A stretch of DNA of 41,045 nt from an uncultured Oscillospiraceae bacterium (lineage in GTDB: Bacteria; Bacillota; Clostridia; Oscillospirales; Ruminococcaceae): the NCBI GenBank assembly GCA_900539195.1, contig UQBC01000025.1:1-41045 (forward strand). Reading direction: 5' to 3'. This document shows, in pieces, positions 1-8,363 of this stretch. Both the position numbers and the translations under genes were made by a program. Position 1 is the first letter of the stretch, and each line of letters opens with the position of its first letter. The notes beneath the pieces were generated by a model, which saw nothing but the letters and a program-made list of their open reading frames with translations, was not told the DNA's origin and searched no databases.

Positions 1-224
1 GGAACAAGGGTACGACCGCAAGCGGTTACCAGTTACAGCAGTACAAGGGCGGTAAATGGGTGACTGTTTATACAGGCACAAAGGCTACTTCTACAAGCTA
101 TACGGTAAAGAGCCTGAAGTCAAATACAAGCTATAAGTTCAGAATAAGAGCATATAAGACTTACGGAAATGCTAAGCAGTACGGCTCGTGGAGCGGCACG
201 CTGACAGTCAGGACGAAGAAGTAA
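1..224 (+). CDS. C-terminal end of a fibronectin type III domain protein (5' end outside window)
   Basis: The reading frame is open from base 3 to the TAA at 222-224. It encodes about 73 residues containing the late strands of a fibronectin type III fold: GYQLQQYKGGKWVTV, then SYTVKSLKSNTSYKFRIRAY, then a terminal strand ending TLTVRTKK. Such domains in Clostridia are usually the C-terminal modules of secreted or surface proteins, where they act as spacers or carbohydrate-binding supports. The main catalytic or binding part lies upstream of the window, so the overall function cannot be told. The protein ends directly after the domain, with no LPxTG anchor or membrane segment. A strong terminator follows. 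Confidence 0.85.
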   Translation, partial: NKGTTASGYQLQQYKGGKWVTVYTGTKATSTSYTVKSLKSNTSYKFRIRAYKTYGNAKQYGSWSGTLTVRTKK

Positions 225-247
225 GCAATAAAAATCCAATAGCTATA

Positions 248-282
248 ACAGGCATCGGTGTGAAAATCGATGCCTGTTTTTT
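248..282 (+). terminator. Rho-independent terminator after the Fn3 protein gene
   Basis: A perfect 10-bp inverted repeat (ACAGGCATCG / CGATGCCTGT, 248-257 and 268-277) with a 10-nt loop is followed by a run of six T. Confidence 0.85.
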
Positions 283-370
283 ATGGTGCGTGAGGTATGC
301 GGCAAGCGGTGTTTACGGGAATGGAAATAATCGTGGCGACAGGCGGTAAAATAGCTCTGTATGATTTATA

Positions 371-399
371 TTGAAATTCGGTGTGGATTGTGCTATACT
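371..399 (+). promoter_or_regulatory. Sigma-A-type promoter of galT
   Basis: A -35 box TTGAAA (371-376) and a -10 box TATACT (394-399) are separated by 17 bp. The predicted start lies near 406, so an ATG at 408 would be almost leaderless. This supports translation from the ATG at 450. Confidence 0.7.
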
Positions 400-449
400 T
401 GTAACTAATGAATTCTGAAATTCAGAATGTGGAGAACGGAGAGAACATT

Positions 450-1952
450 ATGAAGAAAGCTACTATAGAAACAGCTGTACAGTCGCTCATTGACTATGCG
501 GTTGAAAAAGAGCTAATAACAGTTGACGATGAGATCTATGTAAGAAATTGTCTTATGGATATATTGAAGCTTGATAACTGGAGCAATCCAAAAGGCGGTA
601 AATACGGATCGGTTGATGAGATCCTGGATGATATAGTCGACTATGCGGCAGAAAAGGAAATAATTCCGGCATCGAATGCGTGGAGGGATCTTTTTGACAC
701 AAAAATAATGGGTGTATTCACAGCTATGCCGCATGAAATTATTAAAAAATTCCGTGAAAAATACAGCGAAAACCCTAAAGCAGCTACCGATTGGTATTTT
801 ACATACAGTGAAGATACAAATTATGTCCGCAAGGGAAGAATAGCAAAGGATATACGCTGGAAGTACGACAGCGAGTACGGACAGCTTGATATTACCATTA
901 ACCGTTCAAAGCCGGAAAAGGATCCCAGGGATATTGCCGCCGCAAGAAATGCGGTAAAGGTTTCATACCCTGCGTGCCAGCTTTGCATGGAGAATATGGG
1001 ATTTGCGGGTACGCTTACTCACCCTGCAAGGCAGAATCTCCGTCCGATACCTATGATTATTCACGGTGGAAAATGGGGATTCCAGTATTCGCCGTATGGC
1101 TATTACAATGAGCATTGCATAGTGTTCAACAGCGAGCATATCCCGATGAAGATCGACGCAGATGTTTTCGGCAAGCTGTTTGATATCATTGATATGTTAC
1201 CGCACTATTTTGTCGGCTCTAATGCAGATCTTCCGATCGTAGGCGGTTCTATCCTTTCTCACGAACACTTCCAGGGCGGACGCTATACATTTGCTATGGA
1301 AAATGCCCCGGTTGAACACGAGTTCAGTCTAAGCGGCTTTGACAGCGTAAAGGCGGGAATTGTCAAGTGGCCTATGTCGGTTATCAGATTGAGCGGAAAA
1401 AACAGGGCTGAGCTAGAAAGTGCTTGTGATAAAATTCTTGTTGCGTGGAGAGCGTACAGCGATGAAAGTGTCGGAATATATGCGTTCACAGACGGTGTAC
1501 CGCACAACACGATCACTCCTATAGCAAGACGACACGGCGATGAATATGAATGCGACCTTGTGCTTAGAAACAACATCACAAGCGAAGAAAGACCGCTCGG
1601 CATATTCCACCCGAATCCGTCATTGCACCACATAAAGAAGGAAAATATCGGCCTTATTGAAGTAATGGGTCTGGCGGTACTTCCCGCAAGACTTGCAAAT
1701 GAGATAACAGCACTCAGTGCGGCATTGGTAAACAAAACGGATCTTTCAAGCGATGAAAATCTTTCAGGTCACGCCGAGTGGATGACCGGTCTTTATAAGA
1801 AATATCCGGATGTGAAAGCGGAAGACGCCGAGAAAATCATTAAGCTTGAAATCGGAGCTGTGTTTGAGCAGGTACTGCTTGACGCAGGCGTTTACAAGCG
1901 TGATGAAAAAGGAAGAGAAGCGTTCAGAAGATTTATTGACAGCGTAAAGTAA
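450..1952 (+). CDS. galT: UDP-glucose--hexose-1-phosphate uridylyltransferase, class II (Firmicutes type)
   Basis: The enzyme exchanges UMP between UDP-glucose and galactose-1-phosphate in the Leloir pathway; it is cytoplasmic. The 500-aa product has the usual length of class II GalT. It carries the family signatures CQLCMENMGFAG, FNSEHIPM and GGSILSHEHFQGG (about residues 265-277), the last being the active-site histidine region. The start at 450 is chosen because AGAACGGAGAG lies just upstream and because the in-frame ATG at 408 sits at the transcription start. No galK or galE is adjacent, so the gene is transcribed alone between its own promoter and a terminator. Family assignment is firm; the preferred sugar cannot be told from sequence. 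Confidence 0.95.
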   Translation: MKKATIETAVQSLIDYAVEKELITVDDEIYVRNCLMDILKLDNWSNPKGGKYGSVDEILDDIVDYAAEKEIIPASNAWRDLFDTKIMGVFTAMPHEIIKKFREKYSENPKAATDWYFTYSEDTNYVRKGRIAKDIRWKYDSEYGQLDITINRSKPEKDPRDIAAARNAVKVSYPACQLCMENMGFAGTLTHPARQNLRPIPMIIHGGKWGFQYSPYGYYNEHCIVFNSEHIPMKIDADVFGKLFDIIDMLPHYFVGSNADLPIVGGSILSHEHFQGGRYTFAMENAPVEHEFSLSGFDSVKAGIVKWPMSVIRLSGKNRAELESACDKILVAWRAYSDESVGIYAFTDGVPHNTITPIARRHGDEYECDLVLRNNITSEERPLGIFHPNPSLHHIKKENIGLIEVMGLAVLPARLANEITALSAALVNKTDLSSDENLSGHAEWMTGLYKKYPDVKAEDAEKIIKLEIGAVFEQVLLDAGVYKRDEKGREAFRRFIDSVK

Positions 1953-1956
1953 ATCT

Positions 1957-1990
1957 AAAAGCCGCCCGATATTGTTGTCGGACGGCTTTT
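1957..1990 (+). terminator. Terminator of galT
   Basis: A 13-bp stem with one mismatch (AAAAGCCGCCCGA / TCGGACGGCTTTT) lies 4 nt after the galT stop and ends in four T. Confidence 0.8.
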
Positions 1991-2079
1991 ATAGCAACTG
2001 AACTTTAATTGCTTAGTACATATTGCACAAAAAGCAAGGCTGGTTTACATACAATGATGATATAATTTGTTCAGGACGG

Positions 2080-2108
2080 TTGATTTTTATAACGAAATGT
2101 GATATACT
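2080..2108 (+). promoter_or_regulatory. Sigma-A-type promoter of the Cache-GGDEF-EAL gene
   Basis: TTGATT (2080-2085) and TATACT (2103-2108) are spaced by 17 bp. They lie about 55 bp ahead of the coding start at 2165, which is preceded by GGGAGGAGG. Confidence 0.65.
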
Positions 2109-2164
2109 CTTATTTAAATAAGTGCTTGTTTGTTTAAGAACGATCAGATGGGAGGAGGATTGCT

Positions 2165-4465
2165 ATGCCGAAAATGAAATATAAAACGGAAGTATTGTCA
2201 GTTGTAGCTGGCGTAATGATAGCGATCTTCGTTGTATTTGCTTCCGTCTTTATGGTACATACCATGGACGCACTTGATGACGAGGTTAACAAGTATATAG
2301 ACCGTACCGTAACGCAGAAATGTGAGATAGTCGAGAGGGCAATCGATAGTGATATCAGCACTGTCAAGAATTTTGCTGCGTGCCTCAGCGATTATAAAAG
2401 CACAGATGAGAATGTGCTTATCCGCAAGATAAAAGAGCTTGAAAACAGCAGCGAAACGATTGAATCATTTATTATAGCAGATGAAAACGGCGATGTAATA
2501 ACAAGCAAACGCATTGAAAAGAATATATCCTCACGTGATTATTACGAGAAGGCAATAAACGGTGAAGTAAACATTTCAAGAGCTATTTTCAGTGAACCTG
2601 ACGGAAAAATGGTAAATGTCATTGCGGTTCCGATATACGGTGATTATCGGCGGATCATCGGTGTAACTGCCGGCATATGTGACGCAAGCAGCTATGACTC
2701 GCTTCTTGATATGTCTTTCTCAGGTAACGGAAGCGACAGTAACGGCTATGTTCTGAATTCCGACGGCGAGGTCGTTATATCAGGTAACAATGCGCTGGGC
2801 GACAATGTTCCGATGGGCGATCTGTTATTCTCTTCTGATCTACTGGCTGGCGTGGACGAAAACACCAAAAGCACGGTAAAGGATAACTTTGCAAAGGTGA
2901 GCGGCAGCGGAATAATCAAGAGTTACTGCAAGGGTGAAAAGTATATTGCTTATTATTGCGGTTTCACAAACTACAACGACCTACACTATCTTCTTATTTT
3001 CAAGGAGAATGTGGTAGCCGCACAGCAGGATTTTTATGCAGTGGCGAACATATTGATGTATATATTCTTTGTTGTGATACTGCTTGTAGTAATTGTGGCA
3101 TATATTGTTATAGTAAGGGTTTCGTTCCGCAGACTGGAAAAAGCCAATTCCGAGGTCAGCCGTATTGCATACACAGACAGACTGACAGGATACAGTACCT
3201 GGGATAAATTTGTTATTGATTCCAAGAAGCTTCTTCAGCATGAATATCGCAGATATGCGCTGGTAAGCTTTGATATTGATAAATTCAAAGCGATAAACGA
3301 TATGTACGGACACGAGGAGGGTAACAGAGTACTTAAGCTTATTGCCGATACAATAAACCGCAATCTTCAGGACGGCGAGACATTCTCAAGAATAAATTCC
3401 GATAATTTCTATATATTTATGATCTACCACAGTGACGATGATATCTTGCAAAGAGTAATTTCACTGATACAGGCTATAGAGTATGAGGTAACGGAGTTTG
3501 TGCCGGTACTTTCATTCGGCATTTACAGGATAATCGACAAGAACGTTTCGATAAGACGTATGGGCGACCTTGCGGATATTGCAAAACGCACGGTAAAGTA
3601 CGGCGATGACAGCGCTTATGCTTTCTATAATGAGAGTATGCTTGAAGAGATGCGCGAGGAGAAGCGCATTGAAAACGAAATGCAGGCGGCGCTTGATACT
3701 CATGAGTTCTGTGTGTTCTATCAGCCTAAGGTATCGCTTGACGGCAAGGTGAATCTTACCGGTGCGGAGGCTCTTGTAAGATGGATAAAGGACGGAACGG
3801 TCATTTCTCCCGGAAAGTTCATACCGCTGTTTGAAAAGAACAGATTTATAATTAAGCTCGACTTCTACATAATGGATCAGGTTTGTCAGAAGATAAAGTG
3901 CTGGCAGAAGTACTACAATGATCTGCTGATTTCGGTCAATATGTCGAGAGTTCATCTCAAAGATCCGCAGTTTGTCGAAAAGCTGAATGATATCTGCGTA
4001 TCCCACGGCGTTTCGACTTCAAGCATTGAAATTGAGATCACAGAGAGTGCGGCTTATGAATCACTTGATGTGCTGACGACAGTATTCAAGCAGCTCAAGG
4101 ACTACGGTTTCCATATTTCGATCGATGATTTCGGTTCGGGTTATTCTTCACTCAATATGCTGAAAGATCTTCCTGCCGATGTGCTGAAAATTGACAGAGC
4201 ATTCCTTGCGGAATCAAACAGCAACAAGAGAGCCAACGATATACTGGGTTATGTTATCAGAATGGCAGGCTCGCTTGGTATGCATACAATATGCGAGGGT
4301 ATCGAAACCGATGAGCAGGCAAAGCTGCTCAGCGGTCTTGGCTGTGAGATGGCACAGGGATTCTACTTTGCAAAGCCTATGCCGAGTGATTCCTTTGAAG
4401 AAATTCTTAGAGGCAACAGCAAGACTATCAATATTCCGAGTAATGATCCCGAGGAGGATAAATGA
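2165..4465 (+). CDS. Membrane Cache sensor with degenerate GGDEF and intact EAL domain (c-di-GMP phosphodiesterase)
   Basis: This 766-aa protein has a first membrane helix (about residues 9-32) and an extracytoplasmic double-Cache-like sensor (about 35-290, with SSRDYYEKAINGEVN typical of the fold). A second helix (about 294-320) is followed by GGDEF (about 333-490) and EAL (about 505-755) domains. The GGDEF active-site motif is replaced by NSDNF, so cyclase activity is unlikely. The EAL domain keeps its motifs: EALVRW near residue 533, SVNMSR, EITES, IDDFGSGYSSL near 652, LKID, CEGIE and QGFYFAKP. A c-di-GMP phosphodiesterase controlled by an external ligand is the natural reading. Its stop overlaps the start of the next gene by ATGA. 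Confidence 0.92.
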   Translation: MPKMKYKTEVLSVVAGVMIAIFVVFASVFMVHTMDALDDEVNKYIDRTVTQKCEIVERAIDSDISTVKNFAACLSDYKSTDENVLIRKIKELENSSETIESFIIADENGDVITSKRIEKNISSRDYYEKAINGEVNISRAIFSEPDGKMVNVIAVPIYGDYRRIIGVTAGICDASSYDSLLDMSFSGNGSDSNGYVLNSDGEVVISGNNALGDNVPMGDLLFSSDLLAGVDENTKSTVKDNFAKVSGSGIIKSYCKGEKYIAYYCGFTNYNDLHYLLIFKENVVAAQQDFYAVANILMYIFFVVILLVVIVAYIVIVRVSFRRLEKANSEVSRIAYTDRLTGYSTWDKFVIDSKKLLQHEYRRYALVSFDIDKFKAINDMYGHEEGNRVLKLIADTINRNLQDGETFSRINSDNFYIFMIYHSDDDILQRVISLIQAIEYEVTEFVPVLSFGIYRIIDKNVSIRRMGDLADIAKRTVKYGDDSAYAFYNESMLEEMREEKRIENEMQAALDTHEFCVFYQPKVSLDGKVNLTGAEALVRWIKDGTVISPGKFIPLFEKNRFIIKLDFYIMDQVCQKIKCWQKYYNDLLISVNMSRVHLKDPQFVEKLNDICVSHGVSTSSIEIEITESAAYESLDVLTTVFKQLKDYGFHISIDDFGSGYSSLNMLKDLPADVLKIDRAFLAESNSNKRANDILGYVIRMAGSLGMHTICEGIETDEQAKLLSGLGCEMAQGFYFAKPMPSDSFEEILRGNSKTINIPSNDPEEDK

Positions 4466-5079
4466 GCATTTCAAATGAGTCTTTTCCGATAATTGCAGGC
4501 ATTATTACCAATACGGCAAGGTCGATGACAACGGTTATGAGATATATCTATACCGTGTCGGACAGCGATTTTTACAACATAAATATCAAGGACGTTTTCA
4601 GAATTGCCCTTATGGACGTTACAGAAACGTCAAGGCTTGAAAACCTCGGAATCAGGATAAAGACGCCCGAAAATGACGCAATGTTTGAAACAACTGAGTT
4701 CGGCAGAGTACAGCATCTTATCATGTACAGCCTGGCGGCAAGACTTCCGCTTATTTCAAGGCAGATAGAGGATTTTCCGCTGTCGGATAAGCAGCTTAAG
4801 CAGGTATTTGAATTGCTGATAAAGAGCGGTGCGGATAACTTCGGTGATATAATTTATGAAAGCTATGAGGAAAATCTGAAAGTACGAAAGCAGAAAACAC
4901 CGTTGCCGTCATATTCATCGGACTGGTTCAGACGTTATGTTTACACATATATGCCGAAGTTCGGTGAGATAAATAACCGTAACCTTTATTTCCTCGGCTG
5001 TGTTGAGGCTATGTTTCCGCTGTATTATTCGGCGATGACGGCACAGCTTAAAAAGGTCATGTTCCTGCTTGATAAGTGA
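4462..5079 (+). CDS. Unknown protein translationally coupled to the EAL protein
   Basis: I do not recognise this 205-aa protein. Its ATG overlaps the stop of the EAL gene (ATGA), with GAGGAGG just before it inside the upstream gene, so the two are cotranscribed and probably co-translated. No signal peptide or membrane helix is evident. The sequence is mostly helical in character, with an aromatic-rich C-terminal half (SDWFRRYVYTYMPKF, then NRNLYFLGCVEAMFPLYYS). Membership of the same transcript suggests a role linked to c-di-GMP signalling, such as a partner or target, but this is inference from position alone. A strong terminator follows 10 bases after the stop. Confidence 0.8.
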   Translation: MSISNESFPIIAGIITNTARSMTTVMRYIYTVSDSDFYNINIKDVFRIALMDVTETSRLENLGIRIKTPENDAMFETTEFGRVQHLIMYSLAARLPLISRQIEDFPLSDKQLKQVFELLIKSGADNFGDIIYESYEENLKVRKQKTPLPSYSSDWFRRYVYTYMPKFGEINNRNLYFLGCVEAMFPLYYSAMTAQLKKVMFLLDK

Positions 5080-5088
5080 ATTAAAATC

Positions 5089-5125
5089 AAATCCCACAAA
5101 CGTTTTAAGGCGGTTGTGGGATTTT
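5089..5125 (+). terminator. Terminator of the EAL operon
   Basis: A perfect 11-bp inverted repeat (AAATCCCACAA / TTGTGGGATTT) with a 14-nt loop is followed by T residues. Confidence 0.8.
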
Positions 5126-5241
5126 GCTAATCGGAGATCAAATACAACATTGTTTAAAAGACAATTGCGGCAAGCCAATCCCACACGAAAGTCCATTCAA
5201 TAGCCGATAGAAGAGTAGACATAATGCAAGCGGAGGATAAT

Positions 5242-5766
5242 ATGAGAGAGATTGAAACAAAAAGGCTGTTACTCAGAAAACTGCGAAAAGATGACGCAGA
5301 GAGTATTTTCAGAAATTGGGCGAGTGACAGTGAGGTTGCAAAATATGTCACATGGAATGTGCATAAGGATATAAACGAAACTAAGGCGATTCTTGATATG
5401 TGGCTTGCGGAATATGATAACGACAAATGTTACCGTTACGGCATTGAAAATAAGGCTGACGGGGAGCTTATAGGAATGATAGATGTAGTCGGTTATCATC
5501 ACGAAAATCCCGTGATAGGATATTGCTCCTGCCGCAGGTACTGGGGCAACGGATACATGACCGAGGCTCTGGGTGCTGTTATGAAAGAGCTTGCTGAGGA
5601 CGGATTTGATACATTTGTCATTGAGGCGGCGGATGATAATGTGGCAAGCAACAGGGTTATTGTGAAGAACGGATTTCAGCTTGTGGGGAAGAGAGAGGAC
5701 AGGCTGTCGGAAATAAAGCCGCAAGTCGTTACGATAAATTCGTATAGGTATTATGTCGACAGATAA
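5242..5766 (+). CDS. GNAT-family N-acetyltransferase (RimJ/RimL-like)
   Basis: The 174-aa product is a single Acetyltransf_3-type domain. It opens with the family signature ETKRLLLRKLRKDDAE, has SEVAKYVTW, and shows the acetyl-CoA pyrophosphate-binding loop in RRYWGNGYMTEALGAV, followed by ADDNVASNRVIVKNGF. Relatives acetylate protein N-termini, amino acids or small amines; the substrate cannot be told here. The ATG at 5242 is preferred over one at 5224 because CGGAGG (5231-5236) is spaced 5 nt from it and would lie inside the coding region of the longer form. The gene is monocistronic, between two terminators; I found no convincing sigma-A promoter upstream. Confidence 0.9.
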   Translation: MREIETKRLLLRKLRKDDAESIFRNWASDSEVAKYVTWNVHKDINETKAILDMWLAEYDNDKCYRYGIENKADGELIGMIDVVGYHHENPVIGYCSCRRYWGNGYMTEALGAVMKELAEDGFDTFVIEAADDNVASNRVIVKNGFQLVGKREDRLSEIKPQVVTINSYRYYVDR

Positions 5767-5770
5767 ATTA

Positions 5771-5800
5771 AACAGCCGCCCGTGTGAGCGGCTGTTGTTT
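5771..5800. terminator. Terminator after the GNAT gene, probably bidirectional
   Basis: ACAGCCGC / GCGGCTGT (5772-5779, 5788-5795) form a perfect 8-bp stem. Flanking T runs on the top strand and A runs on the left side allow it to work in both directions, the minus direction serving the sigma operon that ends at 5905. Confidence 0.7.
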
Positions 5801-5904
5801 ATCGGTGCGGATAATTGTTAAACCGAAGAAATGCCCCGCTGTATTATCCGACACCTATCGTACAGCCCGAAAGACAAAAATTTTTACTCGGAAAGCGATG
5901 CTTC

Positions 5905-6822
5905 TTAGGAATCGGTATCGTTATATATATATTCGTTGCAGTCGATACGGTCATTATCCAAAAGATGCAATAAACGTGTCATTTTGTATTCAGAGAGACG
6001 ATTTTCCATTGTAAACTCGGTGCCGTTGCATACAACGGTAACAGTGCCGTTTGCTTTTATATTTATTTTTGCATTTTCAATTCCGAGCGGAATACATGAT
6101 AAATCAACCGATATATAATTATCTGTGCTTTCGCTTAAGTCTTCCCTGTCTGCTTTTGATGAAGATGGGGGTCCACTAAAAATCGACCATAATATACAAT
6201 TCATCCAGCCGACCGAATCGCTCGTGAAGCGCTTCTCGCTGTGATTGGAAAATGACGAGGCAAAGTAATTTACCGAATAGGGATAATCCAAATCCGATGT
6301 ATCATGGTTGCAAATAAGCGTGAGAAGCGTTTCATTCACAGTGGGAGCTGTAATATAACGGCAGTAGGTGTTATAGTCCATTCTTACGGCTATGGCTATG
6401 TGCGGTCTGATTCCTTTCAGTGAAAAAACATAATGATTTTCTGTTTTGCCGTCAGCGTCGGTGACTTCTGCCGTACCTATATATCCTCTGCGCATTTCAT
6501 CATCGGGTGAAATGTAATTTATGCGCTTGTATACAGTGTCGTTGTAAATTACGGTATCATAACATTCGTCCGAAAACGTTGTGTAGGATATATCCGATGA
6601 TGTGTCTGACGAGCCTGCAGGATTTATTGCGTTGTTATTGATTCCTATTATAATTGCGGTACATACTGCGACAAGACAGAAGCAGGCGGCTGAAATGCCG
6701 AGAAAAGCGGAATTCAGATACCACTTGTTTTCGTGCGGCGTTTCGTCAAGTGCGTCGGAAATATATTTTTCATTTATGCCACCTAATGCAGTAAAAAGCG
6801 GGAATGCTTTATGCTCGTTCAT
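5905..6822 (-). CDS. Putative membrane anti-sigma factor / ECF-associated protein
   Basis: The 305-aa protein has a cytoplasmic N-terminus of about 36 residues, one membrane helix (about residues 37-60) and a large extracytoplasmic domain rich in Ser, Thr and Asp. Its start codon overlaps the stop of the sigma factor gene by four bases (ATGA), so the two are translationally coupled. The N-terminal pattern (GGINEKYISDALDE, then a helix after about 35 residues) is typical of proteins paired with ECF sigma factors in Clostridia. These hold the sigma factor at the membrane until a signal arrives. I see no zinc-type anti-sigma (ZAS) His-Cys-Cys motif. The anti-sigma role rests on coupling and topology, not on a recognised domain. 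Confidence 0.75.
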   Translation of the reverse strand: MNEHKAFPLFTALGGINEKYISDALDETPHENKWYLNSAFLGISAACFCLVAVCTAIIIGINNNAINPAGSSDTSSDISYTTFSDECYDTVIYNDTVYKRINYISPDDEMRRGYIGTAEVTDADGKTENHYVFSLKGIRPHIAIAVRMDYNTYCRYITAPTVNETLLTLICNHDTSDLDYPYSVNYFASSFSNHSEKRFTSDSVGWMNCILWSIFSGPPSSSKADREDLSESTDNYISVDLSCIPLGIENAKINIKANGTVTVVCNGTEFTMENRLSEYKMTRLLHLLDNDRIDCNEYIYNDTDS

Positions 6823-7400
6823 GATTTTTCTCCTTTCTGAATGTATACATCTTTATCCGAAAGATATTTTCGGAGTTTGGTTCGTGTGCGGTTTAAAATA
6901 GATGTTGTATTGGTTTCGGTAATTGCTAATCTTTCTGAAATATCGGCTATACTGTAGCAGGCAAAATAACGTAAGACGAAAATTTTGCGTGTACGCTCGT
7001 CAAGCTGTGCTAAAAACGTGTTTAGAACAGATTTAAGTTCATTGTTTTCTGCCGACTTTTCGGTGTTGTCCGTGGCCGGAATACATTCTTCAAGTTCTGA
7101 CAGCAGTGCATCTGTTTCGCCGCAGCGCTTGGAGCGTGTGTTATAACGAAGCTTGTCGAGGGAAAGGTTGCGAACGATTTTAGCCACATAAGCACAAAGA
7201 CTGCGTGGCTTTTCGGGAGGTATCGTGTTCCATACTTTCATATATGTATCGTTTGTGACTTCTTCGCTGTCGCTTCTGTTGCCGAGAACGTTATATGAAA
7301 TCGATGAGCACAGTCCGCCGTATTTTTCTGACAGGAGCTTTAATGCCAGCTCACTGCGGCTTTCGAGCAGGGTGGTGATTTTCTTGTCGGATATATTCAT
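6819..7400 (-). CDS. ECF-subfamily RNA polymerase sigma factor
   Basis: The 193-aa protein carries sigma-70 region 2 (about residues 20-90, with VLGNRSDSEEVTNDTYMKVW and AYVAKIVRNLSLDKLR) and region 4 (about 125-185, with FLAQLDERTRKIFVLRYF and a helix-turn-helix ending in RTRTKLRKYL). Region 3 is missing, as expected for the ECF group. It would direct RNA polymerase to a small regulon, probably its own promoter included. The ATG at 7400 is chosen because GGAG lies 7 nt upstream; the in-frame GTG at 7406 would leave only 1 nt. The coupled membrane protein downstream is the likely anti-sigma factor. The inducing signal is unknown. Confidence 0.92.
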   Translation of the reverse strand: MNISDKKITTLLESRSELALKLLSEKYGGLCSSISYNVLGNRSDSEEVTNDTYMKVWNTIPPEKPRSLCAYVAKIVRNLSLDKLRYNTRSKRCGETDALLSELEECIPATDNTEKSAENNELKSVLNTFLAQLDERTRKIFVLRYFACYSIADISERLAITETNTTSILNRTRTKLRKYLSDKDVYIQKGEKS

Positions 7401-7433
7401 ATTCACTCTCCTTTTTCTCTCTTTATATATTAA

Positions 7434-7458
7434 GACGATATTTTTACGAAAATGTCAC
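7434..7458 (-). promoter_or_regulatory. Candidate ECF-type (autoregulatory) promoter of the sigma operon
   Basis: On the minus strand GTGAC (7458-7454) and CGTC (7437-7434) are separated by exactly 16 bp. This resembles the GAAAC-N16-CGTC type of promoter read by Firmicutes ECF sigma factors. It sits about 35 bp upstream of the sigma factor start. Confidence 0.5.
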
Positions 7459-7468
7459 AGGATATTGC

Positions 7469-7500
7469 AAAAAAGCCGTCCGTGCGGGCGGCTTTTTTTA
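7469..7500 (-). terminator. Terminator of the zur-znuACB operon
   Basis: AAAAAAGCCGTCC and GGGCGGCTTTTTT form a stem with a short loop. On the minus strand the stem is followed by six T. It lies between the end of znuB (7547) and the start of the divergent-in-order sigma operon. Confidence 0.8.
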
Positions 7501-7546
7501 TAAGCGTTTATTAAGAACAGATTTGTGCGACTCACATCCGCTCGCA

Positions 7547-8362
7547 CTATTGGGTCTTTTTGCGGAGGAGAAAACCGAGAAGCGAGAAGATGAGGAACAT
7601 TCCGAGGTTTGCAACTACTACGCTTGCACCTGCGGGGAAATTGTCGGCATAGTAGGTTATCGCTATACCGATAATGTAGCTGACGCAGGAAACAACCGCA
7701 GAGCAGATCGTTACACTGCGGAAGCTTCTGAATACTCTCATTGAGGTCAGCGCAGGGAAGATTATAAGGCTTGAAATAAGCAGCGCGCCCATAATCCGCA
7801 TTCCCACTACAATAGTAAGGGCGGTGAGTAGCGCAATTATCGTGTTGTATACACCCGACTTTACGCCTGTCGCCTTGGAGAAATTCTCGTCAAAGGTCAC
7901 GGCGAAAATCTTGTTGTAGAATAAGACGAACATTACAATGACAATAACCGAGCAGATTATGCTGAGCGCAAGATCGTCGTTGCTTATCGCCATAATACTG
8001 CCGAACATATAGCTGTTCATATCCGTTGCACTGTTAGTCTGCGATATGACTATTGCACCTATCGCAAGCGCACTACTTGAAAGAAGGGCTATTGCGGCAT
8101 CTCCTTTTATCTTGCCGTCAGAGCTTATTCTGAGCAGGATAAATGCGGCTACGATTACAACTGGGATAGATACCTGCAAAGGCGCTAAATTCAGTGCGGA
8201 GGCTATTGCAAGCGCACCGAAGCCGACGTGGGATAATCCGTCGCCTATCATAGAAAAACGTTTTAATACAAGGCTTACACCAAGAAGTGCGGCGCACAGC
8301 GAAACAAGAAGTCCGACTACAAGCGCACGCAGAAGAAATCCGTATTGAAAAATCTCAAGCAT
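7547..8362 (-). CDS. znuB: Zinc ABC transporter permease (ZnuB-like)
   Basis: The 271-aa integral membrane protein belongs to the ABC-3 permease family and has about eight or nine hydrophobic helices. It contains the family's conserved stretch GDGLSHVGFGALAIA near the N-terminus and GALLISSLIIFPALTSMRVFRSF toward the C-terminus (written here only as GALLISSLIIFPALTS and MRVFRSF). As a dimer it forms the channel for a divalent metal. The ATG at 8362 follows AAAGGAGG and lies one base past the znuC stop, so translation is coupled; a longer in-frame form would run into znuC. Zinc rather than manganese is inferred from the Zur-like regulator and the His-rich binding protein in the same operon. 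Confidence 0.9.
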   Translation of the reverse strand: MLEIFQYGFLLRALVVGLLVSLCAALLGVSLVLKRFSMIGDGLSHVGFGALAIASALNLAPLQVSIPVVIVAAFILLRISSDGKIKGDAAIALLSSSALAIGAIVISQTNSATDMNSYMFGSIMAISNDDLALSIICSVIVIVMFVLFYNKIFAVTFDENFSKATGVKSGVYNTIIALLTALTIVVGMRIMGALLISSLIIFPALTSMRVFRSFRSVTICSAVVSCVSYIIGIAITYYADNFPAGASVVVANLGMFLIFSLLGFLLRKKTQ

Positions 8363-8363
8363 T

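Noticed and set aside
2165..4465. Active diguanylate cyclase
   Set aside because: The GGDEF motif is replaced by NSDNF, so synthesis of c-di-GMP is not supported.
5130..5223. Sigma-A promoter for the GNAT gene
   Set aside because: Only poor matches to -10 and -35 boxes were found, so none is listed.
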